40,576 bases of DNA from an uncultured Collinsella sp. (GCA_902493125.1 CABUOF010000010.1:1-40576); one strand, 5' to 3'; counted from the stretch's first letter, positions 23,874 through 32,974 are shown. Numbers and translations are program-made. Notes: generated from the sequence alone by a model not told the origin.

Positions 23874-26800
23874 ATGGCGAACACCCAGAACTATATTAAC
23901 CACCTGCTGCAGAACACCGGCATTACGCCGGCATGCAGCGAAGAAGAGCGCTTGGCTGCCGAGGATATCGCTCAGATCTTCCGCAACCACGGCTTTGACC
24001 CCGAGGTTCAGGAGTTCAATGCCCCGGCGCCCAGTAGGTTGGCATTTGCCGTTACCGGTATTCTTGCGTTTGCCGGCGCCCTGCTGATGGGCATCGGCGG
24101 CGGTATCGGCTTGGTCGGCACCTTGCTGGCCATTGTCGGCGCCGTTCTTTACGTGCTCGAGCGCACGGGCCACCCCGTGGTTTCGCGCCTGGGCAAGACG
24201 GGCGTGAGCCAAAATGTCATCGCCTACCACAAGGCCTCGGGCCCGCTCGCGTCCCCGCGTAACCGCCCGGTGGTCGTTGTCGCACACTACGACTCTCCCC
24301 GTGCTGAGCTGCTCGCCCGCGAGCCTTATGCTTCGTATCGTGCACTCATCGCCAAGCTGTTGCCCGTTGCCACGGTTGCCCCCGCTGCCGTTGCCATCCT
24401 GCGTATTCTGCCGCTCCCCGGCGCGCTCAAGGTTCTGCTGTGGATTGTCGCGATCCTCGCTTCCCTCGTTGCACTCGCCAACGCGGTAAACATCATCTCT
24501 AACCGCCACATTCTTCCCTATACGTCTGGCGCGGTGTGCAACAAGTCTTCTGTCGCCGCTATGCTCGGCGTTATGGACAACGTTGCTCCCTTCCAGGGCG
24601 AAAACGAGTTTCCCGACGATGTTCCGTTCGATACCTATTTTGGGGAGCAGAAGCGTCGTGCCGAGGAAATGGCGCGCGCAGCGGCGGAATATGCCGCGGC
24701 CCAGCAGCAAAACGACTACGGCAACACCATCGAGTATGAAGAGCCTACCTACGCCGAGGACGAATTCGGTCAGCCGATTGCTCCCGACGCTCAGACCGAG
24801 CCCGAACAGGGTGAGGCTTTCGACGAGCAAATCGAGGGCTTTGAGGGTGCGTCTGCCGACGAGACGCTGATCGGCGCTATCGTGCCTGAGGATCAGAATC
24901 AGGCTGCCCAAGCCGAAGAGTTCAATGACGAGGTTCCCGCTGCCGAGCCGGCGGAGGAGTCTGCCGAGCCCGAGCCCAAGCTCTATCGCAACGCCGCCGG
25001 CAACATCCGCTTTGGTTCGGATGCCATCCGTGCGCTCGGAATGCTTCCCGAGTCCTGCACGCTCGATTACGAGGAGGGCGAGGAGCCAACGTTTGAGCCC
25101 GAGCCTGCCCCCGTCGTGGCTGCGCCTGCGCCCGTTGTCGCTGCGGATGATGAGTCTGCCGCGGTTACCGCTGCCGTTGCCGATCCCGAGGCGGTGTCCG
25201 CGTTCGATCCCGCGGCAGGACTGGACATTTTGGCTCCCGCCGCACCGGCGCAAGACGTTGCGGACGAGTCTGACGACGATTACGTTGAACAACCGAGGCG
25301 CGTGTCTTACGAGAGCGATACTGATTTCTCGGCCGAGATTCCCGCGGCAACGCCGCATGCCGACATTGCATCCGCGTTCTCGTCGATTGGCGCCAGCGCT
25401 TCCAACTTCTTTAAGGGTGCGTTTGCAAAGGGCAAGAAATTTGTCGACGATTTCGAGGAGAAGCGCGCTGCCGCACGCGAGGCTGCCGAGCAGGAGGCTA
25501 TCGCTCAGCAGCAGGCAGCCGAGGCGGCACGTGAGCTCGCGGCGCAAGAGTTCGAGCAGAACGAGGCTATGCAGTCCGCGCCCGTCGAAGCCGCCGAAGC
25601 TACAACGTCCTTTGAGTCCCAGCAACCGGCGTCCGCGGATGTTGTTGAAGCGACGACGTCTTTCGAGGCTCAGCAGCACGTCGATAGCACCATGTCGTTT
25701 GATGCCGCGCAGTTCGATTCCACGATAACGTTTGAAAAACAGGGCACCGCGATTGCCGAGCCCCTTCCTGTTTCCGATGAGCAGGGCGACGCGGCAGACG
25801 ATGACGAGCCTGTTGATGCTGCCGAAATCCAAGATGCCGCCGAGGACGAGCCCGTCGAGGCCAACTCTGACGAAGAGCAATACGCGGCAGCCGAGCAAGA
25901 TGATTCGACCGAGGTCGAGCAGGAGGAAGTGCCTGCGGTTTCCGAGACTCCCGAGACGGATGAGTCGAGGCCTTATTCCACGCAGATTTTCACCATGCCG
26001 ACCCCGAGTGGTTCCGGTGCCACGGTTGCCAATGTCGCTCCCACCCAGGACGAAACGGTCGATTCCCTTATGGCCCAGATTTCCTCCCAGGCATCGCCGC
26101 GCCCGCAGATGAATGTTCCCGATCCGGCGTCGGCACCGTCGCCTGCACCTTCCTCGTTTCCGCTGGCTTCGGTCCCCGATCCGTCGCTGCCGTCTATGAA
26201 GCAGGCAAACGTTGCGTCTCGCACGTCGCTGTTCGACCTTCCCGACCCCTCCGCACAGGTCAATGATCCCTTTGCTACTGCCCAGGGCCCCGAACCCACA
26301 TCGGCACCCGTTGCGCCTCCTATGCCCGTTGCGTCGGGCGCACAGCCGATCGAGACCATTTCGGCTCCCGCCCCGGCGGCACCCAAGTCTCGTAAGCGCG
26401 GCCTGGGTGGTCTGTTCGGCCGTAAAAAGAAAAACGAGCAGGACAGCATGAGTGACTGGCTGGGCGTCGAAGACGATTACGATGCCAAGAAGTCCGGTCG
26501 CGGTATCGGTTCGTGGGATAACTTCGAGGACGATAACGATGGCTGGAAGGGTGGCGCTACGTCTTCCGATGGCGCTTCTTCCGAAGATATGCTCTTGGCT
26601 GTCGCCTCTATGGGCGATGATGAGCTGCTCGGTCACGATATCTGGTTTGTGGCAACGGGCGCCTCGGATTGTGATGGCGCTGGCATGAAGGCCTTCTTGG
26701 CTTCGCATCGCGATAAGCTCCGCGGCGTATTCTTTATCAATCTTGAATCCGTCGGCGCCGGTAGGCTTTCGGTGGTGACGGTCGAGGGCGAACAACAACT

Positions 26801-27065
26801 GCTCAAGGGCGATCGCCGCATCATGAACCTGGTCAGCAAGGTCTGCAAGTCGTTCCATGTCGATTGTGGCGCGCTCGAGATGCCCTATGCCAAGACCGAT
26901 GCCTATGCCGCGCTCGAGGCGAGCCGCCGAGCCCTCACCATCGCCGGCGTGGACGGCACGCGTCTGGCTTGCGCTCGTACCGAGGACGACCTGCCCCACA
27001 ATGTCAACCCGACGAACATTGCTACGGTATCCGAGGTCGTGACCGAGGTTATCCGCCGTTCGTAG
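23874..27065 (+). CDS. Membrane M28-like protein with giant disordered insertion, probably inactive
   Basis: A 1063-residue protein. The start is ATG 23874 (MANTQNYINH) with GGAG nine bases upstream; the open frame extends further but lacks support. Residues 1-50 resemble the N-terminus of M28/M20-type aminopeptidases, and VVVVAHYDSP (133-142) matches the first metal motif. Four hydrophobic stretches follow this pattern: 57-75, 78-95, 160-180 and 184-205. GAVCNKSSVAAML (219-231) aligns with the usual GADDNASGVAALL but lacks the bridging aspartate. From about 240 to 900 the chain is Ala/Glu/Pro/Ser-rich and probably disordered, with repeats such as ATTSFE. The fold resumes at DIWFVATGASD, where the catalytic glutamates seem absent, and ends with ARTEDDLPHNVNPTN, where the usual YHT histidine is missing. 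I infer a pseudo-peptidase scaffold; alignment is by eye. Confidence 0.75.
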   Translation: MANTQNYINHLLQNTGITPACSEEERLAAEDIAQIFRNHGFDPEVQEFNAPAPSRLAFAVTGILAFAGALLMGIGGGIGLVGTLLAIVGAVLYVLERTGHPVVSRLGKTGVSQNVIAYHKASGPLASPRNRPVVVVAHYDSPRAELLAREPYASYRALIAKLLPVATVAPAAVAILRILPLPGALKVLLWIVAILASLVALANAVNIISNRHILPYTSGAVCNKSSVAAMLGVMDNVAPFQGENEFPDDVPFDTYFGEQKRRAEEMARAAAEYAAAQQQNDYGNTIEYEEPTYAEDEFGQPIAPDAQTEPEQGEAFDEQIEGFEGASADETLIGAIVPEDQNQAAQAEEFNDEVPAAEPAEESAEPEPKLYRNAAGNIRFGSDAIRALGMLPESCTLDYEEGEEPTFEPEPAPVVAAPAPVVAADDESAAVTAAVADPEAVSAFDPAAGLDILAPAAPAQDVADESDDDYVEQPRRVSYESDTDFSAEIPAATPHADIASAFSSIGASASNFFKGAFAKGKKFVDDFEEKRAAAREAAEQEAIAQQQAAEAARELAAQEFEQNEAMQSAPVEAAEATTSFESQQPASADVVEATTSFEAQQHVDSTMSFDAAQFDSTITFEKQGTAIAEPLPVSDEQGDAADDDEPVDAAEIQDAAEDEPVEANSDEEQYAAAEQDDSTEVEQEEVPAVSETPETDESRPYSTQIFTMPTPSGSGATVANVAPTQDETVDSLMAQISSQASPRPQMNVPDPASAPSPAPSSFPLASVPDPSLPSMKQANVASRTSLFDLPDPSAQVNDPFATAQGPEPTSAPVAPPMPVASGAQPIETISAPAPAAPKSRKRGLGGLFGRKKKNEQDSMSDWLGVEDDYDAKKSGRGIGSWDNFEDDNDGWKGGATSSDGASSEDMLLAVASMGDDELLGHDIWFVATGASDCDGAGMKAFLASHRDKLRGVFFINLESVGAGRLSVVTVEGEQQLLKGDRRIMNLVSKVCKSFHVDCGALEMPYAKTDAYAALEASRRALTIAGVDGTRLACARTEDDLPHNVNPTNIATVSEVVTEVIRRS

Positions 27066-27086
27066 ACGGAGCTCTAAGGAGTCAAC

Positions 27087-27305
27087 GTGTTTTCGTATAT
27101 TAAGCGCCATTGGCCTGTCTACGTGATTTTGACCTTGATTGCCATTGCGTTAGGATTTGGGGCTGCCTACATCGTGGGTGCGAAGGGCTCGACCCCCGCC
27201 TCCGCAATCAGCGAAGAGGTGGAGCAAGAACAGAGCACGGGTGCCGATGGGATTCCTGAGTCCGAGCAGGCAATCGTTGATGGTGGATCTTCGTCTGCAG
27301 AGTAG
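27087..27305 (+). CDS. Small single-span membrane protein
   Basis: A 72-residue protein with a short basic N-terminus, one membrane segment (about residues 11-31, VYVILTLIAIALGFGAAYIVG) and an acidic, Ser/Glu-rich tail. The GTG start has AAGGAG six bases upstream. It lies 21 bp after the M28-like gene and before a shared terminator, so the two are probably one operon. No family was recognised. Confidence 0.7.
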   Translation: MFSYIKRHWPVYVILTLIAIALGFGAAYIVGAKGSTPASAISEEVEQEQSTGADGIPESEQAIVDGGSSSAE

Positions 27306-27326
27306 ATACGGCGATTTAAATGATTG

Positions 27327-27364
27327 AAAGCGGGCGAGCCAGGGGACTGGCTCGCCCGCTTTTT
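27327..27364. terminator. Bidirectional terminator between convergent genes
   Basis: A perfect 16-bp stem (27327-27342 with 27347-27362, loop GGGA) with a T run on the plus side and, through the flanking A residues, a shorter U run on the minus side. It serves the M28-like operon and, eight bases beyond its stop, the surface-protein gene. Confidence 0.85.
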
Positions 27365-27371
27365 CATCGCG

Positions 27372-30300
27372 CTAGCGCTTCTTTGGGATCGACCTAAGGC
27401 GAGCGAACCATAGGGCTGCGGCACCCGAGGTCAGGAGCGCGGTGATGCAAGCGGCGATGGGAACTGGTCCTGTTGCCGGTAGGTCCTGCGGTAGGGTACA
27501 GCGTTGAATGACACAGTCCTCGTCATGTGACTCAAGTTTATCGCCGCCGCCGTTGCGACAAAGATCGACGCGTGCGCTGTTGGTGAGTGCGGTTTGGGGC
27601 GTATAAGCCGATGTTGCCTGCATGTGCACGACTGCGCCCCGAGCGTCTGCACCAAGGATTGCTTTGGCATCGTCAAGGTCGTCGTGCTCATCTTTGAGAT
27701 CATCGCGGGTCCAAGAATCCGCATCGCTTCGAGTCGTAAAGTCGGCGGCTGCCGCACCGTATTCAATTCGAATGCCTGTTACGACGGTATTGGATGCAAG
27801 GTCGAGCTCTTCCGCCTCGAGTGTGGTGGATTCCGTGGTCGAGATATCCGCCTTCCAGAGGTGCCAACCGTCGTAATCGACGAGGCGACAGTCCTCACCC
27901 AGGCTCTCTTTTACTTCGTCGGACTCAAGCCAAGGATTTTCGTGCCCATCGTCAAGTGTCGCGTTCGCCGGCTCATCGACGTCTGTCGAGTCCAACGGCG
28001 TCGTGCGATACCATACGTTGCACAGACCGTTGAGGTCGCCGATGGCGACGGGGGTTTCGATTGAGATGAATCTCGCCGTGCCGTCTTTGGCGCACTCAAG
28101 ATCATCGGTAATCGTAAACTCATCAACCCAAGTAGCGGAATCGTTTCGAGCATCGATGGTATAGGAGAAAAGCCCATCACTATTGGTTTGCGTCGTGGCG
28201 CGGTTTTTACCATCGCCGTTAGCCAACAGGCCCTTTTCGATAGGTTGGACAAGTTCCTGACGCTTGTCGACCTGCCCCTTGATCTCGATGGGCGCATCCT
28301 TCATCGCGACGGATTGGACTTCTCCCGTATCTTTTATTTCAAACGTTATCTCCTCGGCAAGGTCATAGGTCCGCGGAGACATCATTTCGCGCAACGAGTA
28401 GGTGCCGGGTGCAAGATGTTCGACGCGGTGCGGCTTGTCGGATGAGGTCCAGGAGTCTATTTCGGTTTTATCGGGGCCATATAAGGTGAGCTGTGCGCCT
28501 TCCACTTCCTGCTCACCGCTTGCATCGACCTTGGAGACATCAACCTTGGTGTAATCGTCGGATACGTTAAGCCGTGCTTCTACAACGGGTGTTTTCTGGT
28601 CGGCATAAGTAAGGTCGACAATATGGGATGTCCGATCGAGTAAGAAGCCTGCCGGCGCTTGAGTCTCGACAACCTCGTAGCGTGCGGTGCCAGATCCCAG
28701 CGGGAGGTCGTCCGCGCGTGCTTCTCCAGTTTCATCCGTCGTGACGGTAGCGACAGTCTCACCGTCGAGCGCGGCAATGCTACCGTCGGGGCGCACGATA
28801 TCACCCGAGGCACGGATCTCAAAGACGGCGCCCGCGAGGCTGCTGCCGTCTACGGCATCGGTTTTAACGATCCTGATGTTTCCGGTCGCGGCGTGGTCAT
28901 AATACGAGGCGATTGCAACGGGCGTTAGGTTCATGTCGGCGGGTATGTTTACCTCGATCTCCTCGCCGACAAGATAGGGCTCTTTGGCCGAGGTTTCGCG
29001 TACATAATAGGTGCCCGGCACGAGCGATTCGGGTAGTGTGACGGTCCCGGTCGCGTCAGTCGTAAAGGTGTCCATTACGTTATGTGCTGGATACCAGCAA
29101 GTTTGTGAGACAGGTTCGTGATTGCTGTCGAGGAGTTGGAAGGTGAATCCGGCTAGTGGAACAGAAGCGCCTGTTTGGGCATCGCGTTTTACAATCTGGA
29201 GATGCGTCGACAGCGCGTGGTTGTCCACGATATATTGAAGCTCGGCGCCGTTGGAAATCTGATTGGCCCCGACGGTCCATTCCCCTGCACGTTTAAAACC
29301 CTCGGGGACGGTTTCCGGAACCTCGCGAATCGTGTAGCCGGCACGGTCGTATGGGACGGCTCCGTGGACACCGGCGGGTCGCTTGCCTGTGCCGAACCAT
29401 GCTTCGGGCTGATCTTTGGTGGAGGCAAAGCCATAGATGTTTGTGGTCAGTGTGCCAACAACCTGCTGAGAGCTGTTGCTGACAACCTCAAAGACAACAC
29501 CACCCGCCGGTTGCTCCAGGCCGGATTGGTCGCTATTGCCGTAATCCTTGAATTTGGAAATCTCAAGGTCAAACGCAATGGGGATATCGGAAATGCGAGA
29601 TTCGATCTCGACTACGCCTGAATCGCCGAGCTGGTCGGCTCCAACGGTATAGGTCCAGCTGTCGTTGGATGGCAGGTAGCCCTCGGGGGCTTTTGATTCG
29701 TAGATGGTAAAGGTTCCTAAGGGGACATCGACGAGGGTAGCCCGACCGCTTTCGTCGGTCGTGAGGATCTGCGCCCATCCAGGGGTTGATTGCGACACAC
29801 ACGTGAACTCTGCTCCTGCGAGTGAAGATCCCACCTGGGGGCCGGCATTCGTCGCGGCATCGAGTTTTACGATACGCAGGTTGATGGTGCCGGGCTGTTC
29901 GTCAATGGCGACCTGTCCACCGTCATTCCCCGTGGTAAAGGCGATGCGATCACGACGGGGGACATAGCCGGCCGGCGCCTTCGTTTCAACTAGGTAGTAT
30001 GCCGTGTTGGGCAGAAGTGTTGCTTGCGCCCGACCGTTGCTGTCCATCTGGATGGTGCCGACATGCGCGCCGCTGGCGCTCTCAAAAATATCGAATGTTG
30101 CCCCGTCAAACTGATAAGTATTGTTTCCGCTGGTAATGGCGGCGTTTGCAGACTGTTTTTTGAAGGAAACAGAGACCGCCGGCAGTACATAGAGCATGTC
30201 CTGACGTTTGCTGCCGCCCGATACGGCTCCTAGATAGCGTCGCGCGCGGTGCGGAGCGGCTTTGATGCTTCCTGTTTTTGCGCTGTCGTGGAGCCACCGC

Positions 30301-30803
30301 GCCGCCGCCACGACTTCATTGTCAGTGGTAAAGTGCCCACTCTTGGTTTTGCCCTGAGCGGTCGTGTAAGAGTAAGTACCGTCGACATGGGTAGTGCCGT
30401 TGAGCATCCATACGGCAAGCTGGGTTGCGGCGCGGGCGCGATCGGGTGAAAGATGGTAACCGCCAAACGACGTGGCGGTAGGATATCCGTGACAAACGAT
30501 TGCCGCGAACTCGTCGTCGAGCCACACCCAGCCTTGATCAAAGTTGAGCCATGGGCCGCCCGGCTTGGTGGGGCCGGGGCGCTCCTGGTTCATGCAGTAG
30601 GCAATCGAGGCGTCTTGAGCTTCATACTTGCCGATGAAGAAGGGCCCACAATCATCGCTAATAGTGCGGAAGCCGAGCTGATCGTAGCCATCGACGGCAA
30701 ATGCGGCTCCCGGTGTCAGGCAGCCGAAAAGCAGGAAGAGGAGCAGGAGCAGCGGACCTGTTGCGATTGCGCTGTGGACAGAGTGCGTGGGTGCGTTGGA
30801 CAT
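27372..30803 (-). CDS. LPXTG surface protein with thioester domain and SpaA-like repeats
   Basis: A 1143-residue cell-wall-anchored adhesin or pilin-like protein. A signal peptide ends near Ala36 (AFA). The thioester domain (about 40-210) shows both halves of the bond motif: Cys70 in AYCMNQ and Gln128 in ATQLAVWML (TQXA type); such domains bind host surfaces covalently. Six SpaA/Cna-B-like repeats follow between about 220 and 850, each beginning with an IVKxDA-type lysine strand and ending with ETKAPAGY/ESKAPEGY-type sequence, which suggests isopeptide bonds. A less familiar region covers about 850-1090. The sorting signal is LPATG (1108-1112), a hydrophobic span and RLRSIPKKR. AAGGAG lies six bases before the ATG. 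No sortase is in the window. Confidence 0.92.
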   Translation of the reverse strand: MSNAPTHSVHSAIATGPLLLLLFLLFGCLTPGAAFAVDGYDQLGFRTISDDCGPFFIGKYEAQDASIAYCMNQERPGPTKPGGPWLNFDQGWVWLDDEFAAIVCHGYPTATSFGGYHLSPDRARAATQLAVWMLNGTTHVDGTYSYTTAQGKTKSGHFTTDNEVVAAARWLHDSAKTGSIKAAPHRARRYLGAVSGGSKRQDMLYVLPAVSVSFKKQSANAAITSGNNTYQFDGATFDIFESASGAHVGTIQMDSNGRAQATLLPNTAYYLVETKAPAGYVPRRDRIAFTTGNDGGQVAIDEQPGTINLRIVKLDAATNAGPQVGSSLAGAEFTCVSQSTPGWAQILTTDESGRATLVDVPLGTFTIYESKAPEGYLPSNDSWTYTVGADQLGDSGVVEIESRISDIPIAFDLEISKFKDYGNSDQSGLEQPAGGVVFEVVSNSSQQVVGTLTTNIYGFASTKDQPEAWFGTGKRPAGVHGAVPYDRAGYTIREVPETVPEGFKRAGEWTVGANQISNGAELQYIVDNHALSTHLQIVKRDAQTGASVPLAGFTFQLLDSNHEPVSQTCWYPAHNVMDTFTTDATGTVTLPESLVPGTYYVRETSAKEPYLVGEEIEVNIPADMNLTPVAIASYYDHAATGNIRIVKTDAVDGSSLAGAVFEIRASGDIVRPDGSIAALDGETVATVTTDETGEARADDLPLGSGTARYEVVETQAPAGFLLDRTSHIVDLTYADQKTPVVEARLNVSDDYTKVDVSKVDASGEQEVEGAQLTLYGPDKTEIDSWTSSDKPHRVEHLAPGTYSLREMMSPRTYDLAEEITFEIKDTGEVQSVAMKDAPIEIKGQVDKRQELVQPIEKGLLANGDGKNRATTQTNSDGLFSYTIDARNDSATWVDEFTITDDLECAKDGTARFISIETPVAIGDLNGLCNVWYRTTPLDSTDVDEPANATLDDGHENPWLESDEVKESLGEDCRLVDYDGWHLWKADISTTESTTLEAEELDLASNTVVTGIRIEYGAAAADFTTRSDADSWTRDDLKDEHDDLDDAKAILGADARGAVVHMQATSAYTPQTALTNSARVDLCRNGGGDKLESHDEDCVIQRCTLPQDLPATGPVPIAACITALLTSGAAALWFARLRSIPKKR

Positions 30804-31057
30804 GGCTGCTCCTTATCCCTCGTGCGCCGCATGGGGAGGTTGCGACGCGTAGGATGAGGCTACCCCCGAGGTTCATGCGGGTAAGTACCGGAGCCTGACC
30901 AAAAGCTTGCCCGATTTCTGACAAATCGAGCTCAAATACAACAATCAGATAAAAATGCAGGTAGAAGATGGTAAGAAAAGAAAGACAAAGGTCCTCATCT
31001 CCACAATTGGCGCGGTTTTCAAACGATTCTCCACAGCTAAAACAAGCATCGACACCC

Positions 31058-31087
31058 TTGTATCGAACAAGACAACCGCGTTATACT
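31058..31087 (+). promoter_or_regulatory. Probable tRNA-Gly promoter
   Basis: TATACT at 31082-31087 is a good -10 element 13 bp before the tRNA; TTGTAT at 31058-31063, 18 bp upstream, is a plausible -35. The roughly 300-bp gap from 30804 to 31100 must also hold the surface-protein promoter on the minus strand, which I could not place. Confidence 0.55.
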
Positions 31088-31100
31088 ATCCCCCACATAT

Positions 31101-31175
31101 GCGGGCATCGCCAAGTGGTAAGGCATCAGCTTCCCAAGCTGACACTCGCGGGTTCGAGTCCCGTTGCCCGCTCCA
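31101..31175 (+). tRNA. tRNA-Gly (anticodon CCC)
   Basis: A complete cloverleaf: acceptor stem GCGGGCA with TGCCCGC, anticodon stem TCAGC with GCTGA around the loop TTCCCAA (anticodon CCC, decoding GGG), and T-arm GCGGGTTCGAGTCCCG at 31148-31163. The 3' CCA is encoded (31173-31175). Confidence 0.95.
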
Positions 31176-31188
31176 GTAAAAAGCACAA

Positions 31189-31218
31189 GCACGGCAGCGT
31201 TACGTTGCCGTGCTTTTT
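31189..31218 (+). terminator. Terminator of tRNA-Gly
   Basis: GCACGGCAGCG (31189-31199) pairs with CGTTGCCGTGC (31203-31213) around a three-base loop, with one G-U pair, followed by TTTTT. Confidence 0.85.
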
Positions 31219-31230
31219 ACTACCAAGCGC

Positions 31231-31367
31231 CGGGACTCGAACCCGCCAGGGTGCGAGCGTTAAGCAAACGCGAAGCGTTTGTAGCGAGCAGGCGAAGGCG
31301 CCGACAGGCGCCTGAAGCCGGTGCGGATTTGCGAAGCAAATACGCGGACGTCCCGTTGTCCGCTCCA
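31231..31367. repeat. tRNA-Gly-associated hairpin array with T-arm and tail copies
   Basis: Directly after the tRNA terminator comes an exact 16-bp inverted copy of the tRNA-Gly T-arm (31231-31246). Three hairpins follow: CAAACGC-GAA-GCGTTTG (31265-31281), AGGCGCC-GACA-GGCGCCT (31296-31313) and ATTTGC-GAA-GCAAAT (31327-31341). The unit ends with GTCCCGTTGTCCGCTCCA (31350-31367), an 18-base copy of the tRNA-Gly 3' tail with one mismatch. The same order of parts occurs after tRNA-Lys. No coding sequence is credible here. Confidence 0.8.
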
Positions 31368-31447
31368 TGGAGCACAGAAGACCTCGGGACGGCCAATTCA
31401 ACAAAGTCTTCCCCATCGTCACCGTGAATCCGAGGGGATCGACCGCA

Positions 31448-31499
31448 GCCGGTGCGGATTTGCGAAGCAAATAACGCAGACGTCCCGTTGCTCGCTCCA
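31448..31499. repeat. Second partial copy: last hairpin and tRNA-Gly tail
   Basis: A 26-bp exact repeat of 31317-31342 (31448-31473, including the ATTTGC-GAA-GCAAAT hairpin) is followed by GTCCCGTTGCTCGCTCCA (31482-31499), again the tRNA-Gly tail with one mismatch. It is 131 bp from the first copy. The DNA between the copies (31368-31447) shows nothing recognisable. Confidence 0.8.
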
Positions 31500-31551
31500 A
31501 TTCCAAAATGTTAGGTTAATGCCTGCTGCCCATACTTGCACCTGCGCACGG

Positions 31552-31557
31552 TACAAT
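31552..31557 (+). promoter_or_regulatory. Possible purB -10 element
   Basis: TACAAT lies 45 bp before the purB start. No well-spaced -35 was found, so only the -10 is proposed. Confidence 0.4.
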
Positions 31558-31601
31558 GGATGGGTTACGACCAACGTGCCAATAACCAAAAAGGAGCCGC
31601 T

Positions 31602-32948
31602 ATGATCGATCGCTATACCCGCCCGGAGATGGGACACATCTTCTCCCTCGAGAACAAGTACGCCATTTGGCAGGAGATCGAGGTCTTGGCCTGCGAGGCC
31701 CAGGCGGAGCTCGGCAAGATCGGTATTTCCAAAGACGAGGCCCAGTGGATCCGCGACCATGCCAACTTTGAGAAGGCGAAGGTCGATGAGATCGAGGAAG
31801 TCACGCGCCACGACGTCATTGCCTTCCTGACCAACATGAAGGAATACATCGATGCCGATGTTCCCGAGGGCGACCCCAAACCCAGCCGCTGGGTTCACTA
31901 TGGCATGACCAGCTCCGATCTGGGCGACACGGCCCTGTGCTACCAGCTCACCCAGGCCTGCGACCTGATCATCGAGGATGTCAAGAAGCTCGGCGAGATT
32001 TGCAAGCGTCGCGCCTTTGAGGAGCGCAACACGCTCTGCGCCGGCCGTACTCATGGCATCCATGCCGAGCCGATGACCTTCGGCATGAAGTTTGGCTCTT
32101 GGGCCTGGGAGCTCAAGCGCGATCTGGACCGTCTTGAGGATGCCCGCAAGAACGTTGCCTTCGGTGCTATCTCGGGCGCTGTCGGCACGTACAGCTCCAT
32201 CGAGCCGTTCGTCGAGGAGTACGTCTGCGAGCACCTGGGCCTGGTCCACGATCCTCTGTCCACGCAGGTCATCAGCCGCGATCACCATGCCTATCTCGCC
32301 GGCGTTCTCGCCACCACCGCGGCCACCTGTGAGCGCATCGCTACCGAGGTTCGCAATCTGCAGAAGACCGATACACTCGAGGCCGAGGAACCGTTCCGTA
32401 AGGGTCAAAAGGGCAGCTCCGCCATGCCGCACAAGCGCAACCCCATCACCATGGAGAAGGTCTGCGGCCTGTCGCGCGTCGTGAAGGCCAACGCGCAGGT
32501 TGCCTTCGACAACGTCGCCCTGTGGCACGAGCGTGACATTTCGCACTCCTCTGCCGAGCGCGTCGCCCAGGCCGACAGCTTCATCGCCCTCGACCACATG
32601 TTCCAGTGCCTCATTCGCGTTATCGACGGCCTGCAACTGTATCCCGCCCGCATGATGGCCAACCTCAATAAGACCCGCGGCCTCATCTTCTCTTCCAAGG
32701 TACTGCTCGCCCTCGTCGACACGGGCATCACCCGCGAGGACGCGTACGCCATTGTGCAGGAGAACGCTATGGCAACCTGGCACGAGGTACAGGATTGTGT
32801 CTCCGGCCCCACCTTTAAGGAGCGTCTCGAGGCCGACCCGCGCTGCACCGTCAGTCAGGAGAAGCTCGACGAGATCTTTGATCCGTGGGACTTCCTCACC
32901 CGTATCGACACGGTCTTTGATCGTCTGGAGCAGCTGAGCTTCGAGTAG
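31602..32948 (+). CDS. purB: Adenylosuccinate lyase
   Basis: Cleaves SAICAR to AICAR and adenylosuccinate to AMP in purine synthesis. The 448-residue protein has the superfamily signature SSAMPHKRNPI, the catalytic-region TSSDLGDTA and the GRTHGIHAEP motif. The ATG has AAGGAG six bases upstream. It lies 4 kb from purC rather than in one operon. The compact N-terminus and spacing match the bacterial short-form enzyme. Confidence 0.97.
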   Translation: MIDRYTRPEMGHIFSLENKYAIWQEIEVLACEAQAELGKIGISKDEAQWIRDHANFEKAKVDEIEEVTRHDVIAFLTNMKEYIDADVPEGDPKPSRWVHYGMTSSDLGDTALCYQLTQACDLIIEDVKKLGEICKRRAFEERNTLCAGRTHGIHAEPMTFGMKFGSWAWELKRDLDRLEDARKNVAFGAISGAVGTYSSIEPFVEEYVCEHLGLVHDPLSTQVISRDHHAYLAGVLATTAATCERIATEVRNLQKTDTLEAEEPFRKGQKGSSAMPHKRNPITMEKVCGLSRVVKANAQVAFDNVALWHERDISHSSAERVAQADSFIALDHMFQCLIRVIDGLQLYPARMMANLNKTRGLIFSSKVLLALVDTGITREDAYAIVQENAMATWHEVQDCVSGPTFKERLEADPRCTVSQEKLDEIFDPWDFLTRIDTVFDRLEQLSFE

Positions 32949-32974
32949 GTTCGGGCATAACGTTAGCTTTTTAG

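Noticed and set aside
23823..27110. Minus-strand open frame of 1095 codons opposite the M28-like gene
   Set aside because: Its Arg/Gly/Leu-rich translation is typical of a shadow frame; the plus-strand gene has membrane segments, motifs, a ribosome site and an operon partner.
30998..31035. ATCTCCACA and TTCTCCACA words upstream of tRNA-Gly as DnaA boxes
   Set aside because: They are single-mismatch or worse, far from the origin, and lack the TTTTCAACA form repeated at oriC.
31231..31341. CRISPR array
   Set aside because: The repeats are short self-complementary hairpins of different sequence without regular spacers, and no cas gene is present.
31126..31506. Minus-strand frame over tRNA-Gly containing GLEPASVSLGS
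   Set aside because: This peptide type is the well-known false translation of antisense tRNA; the region is tRNA plus repeats.
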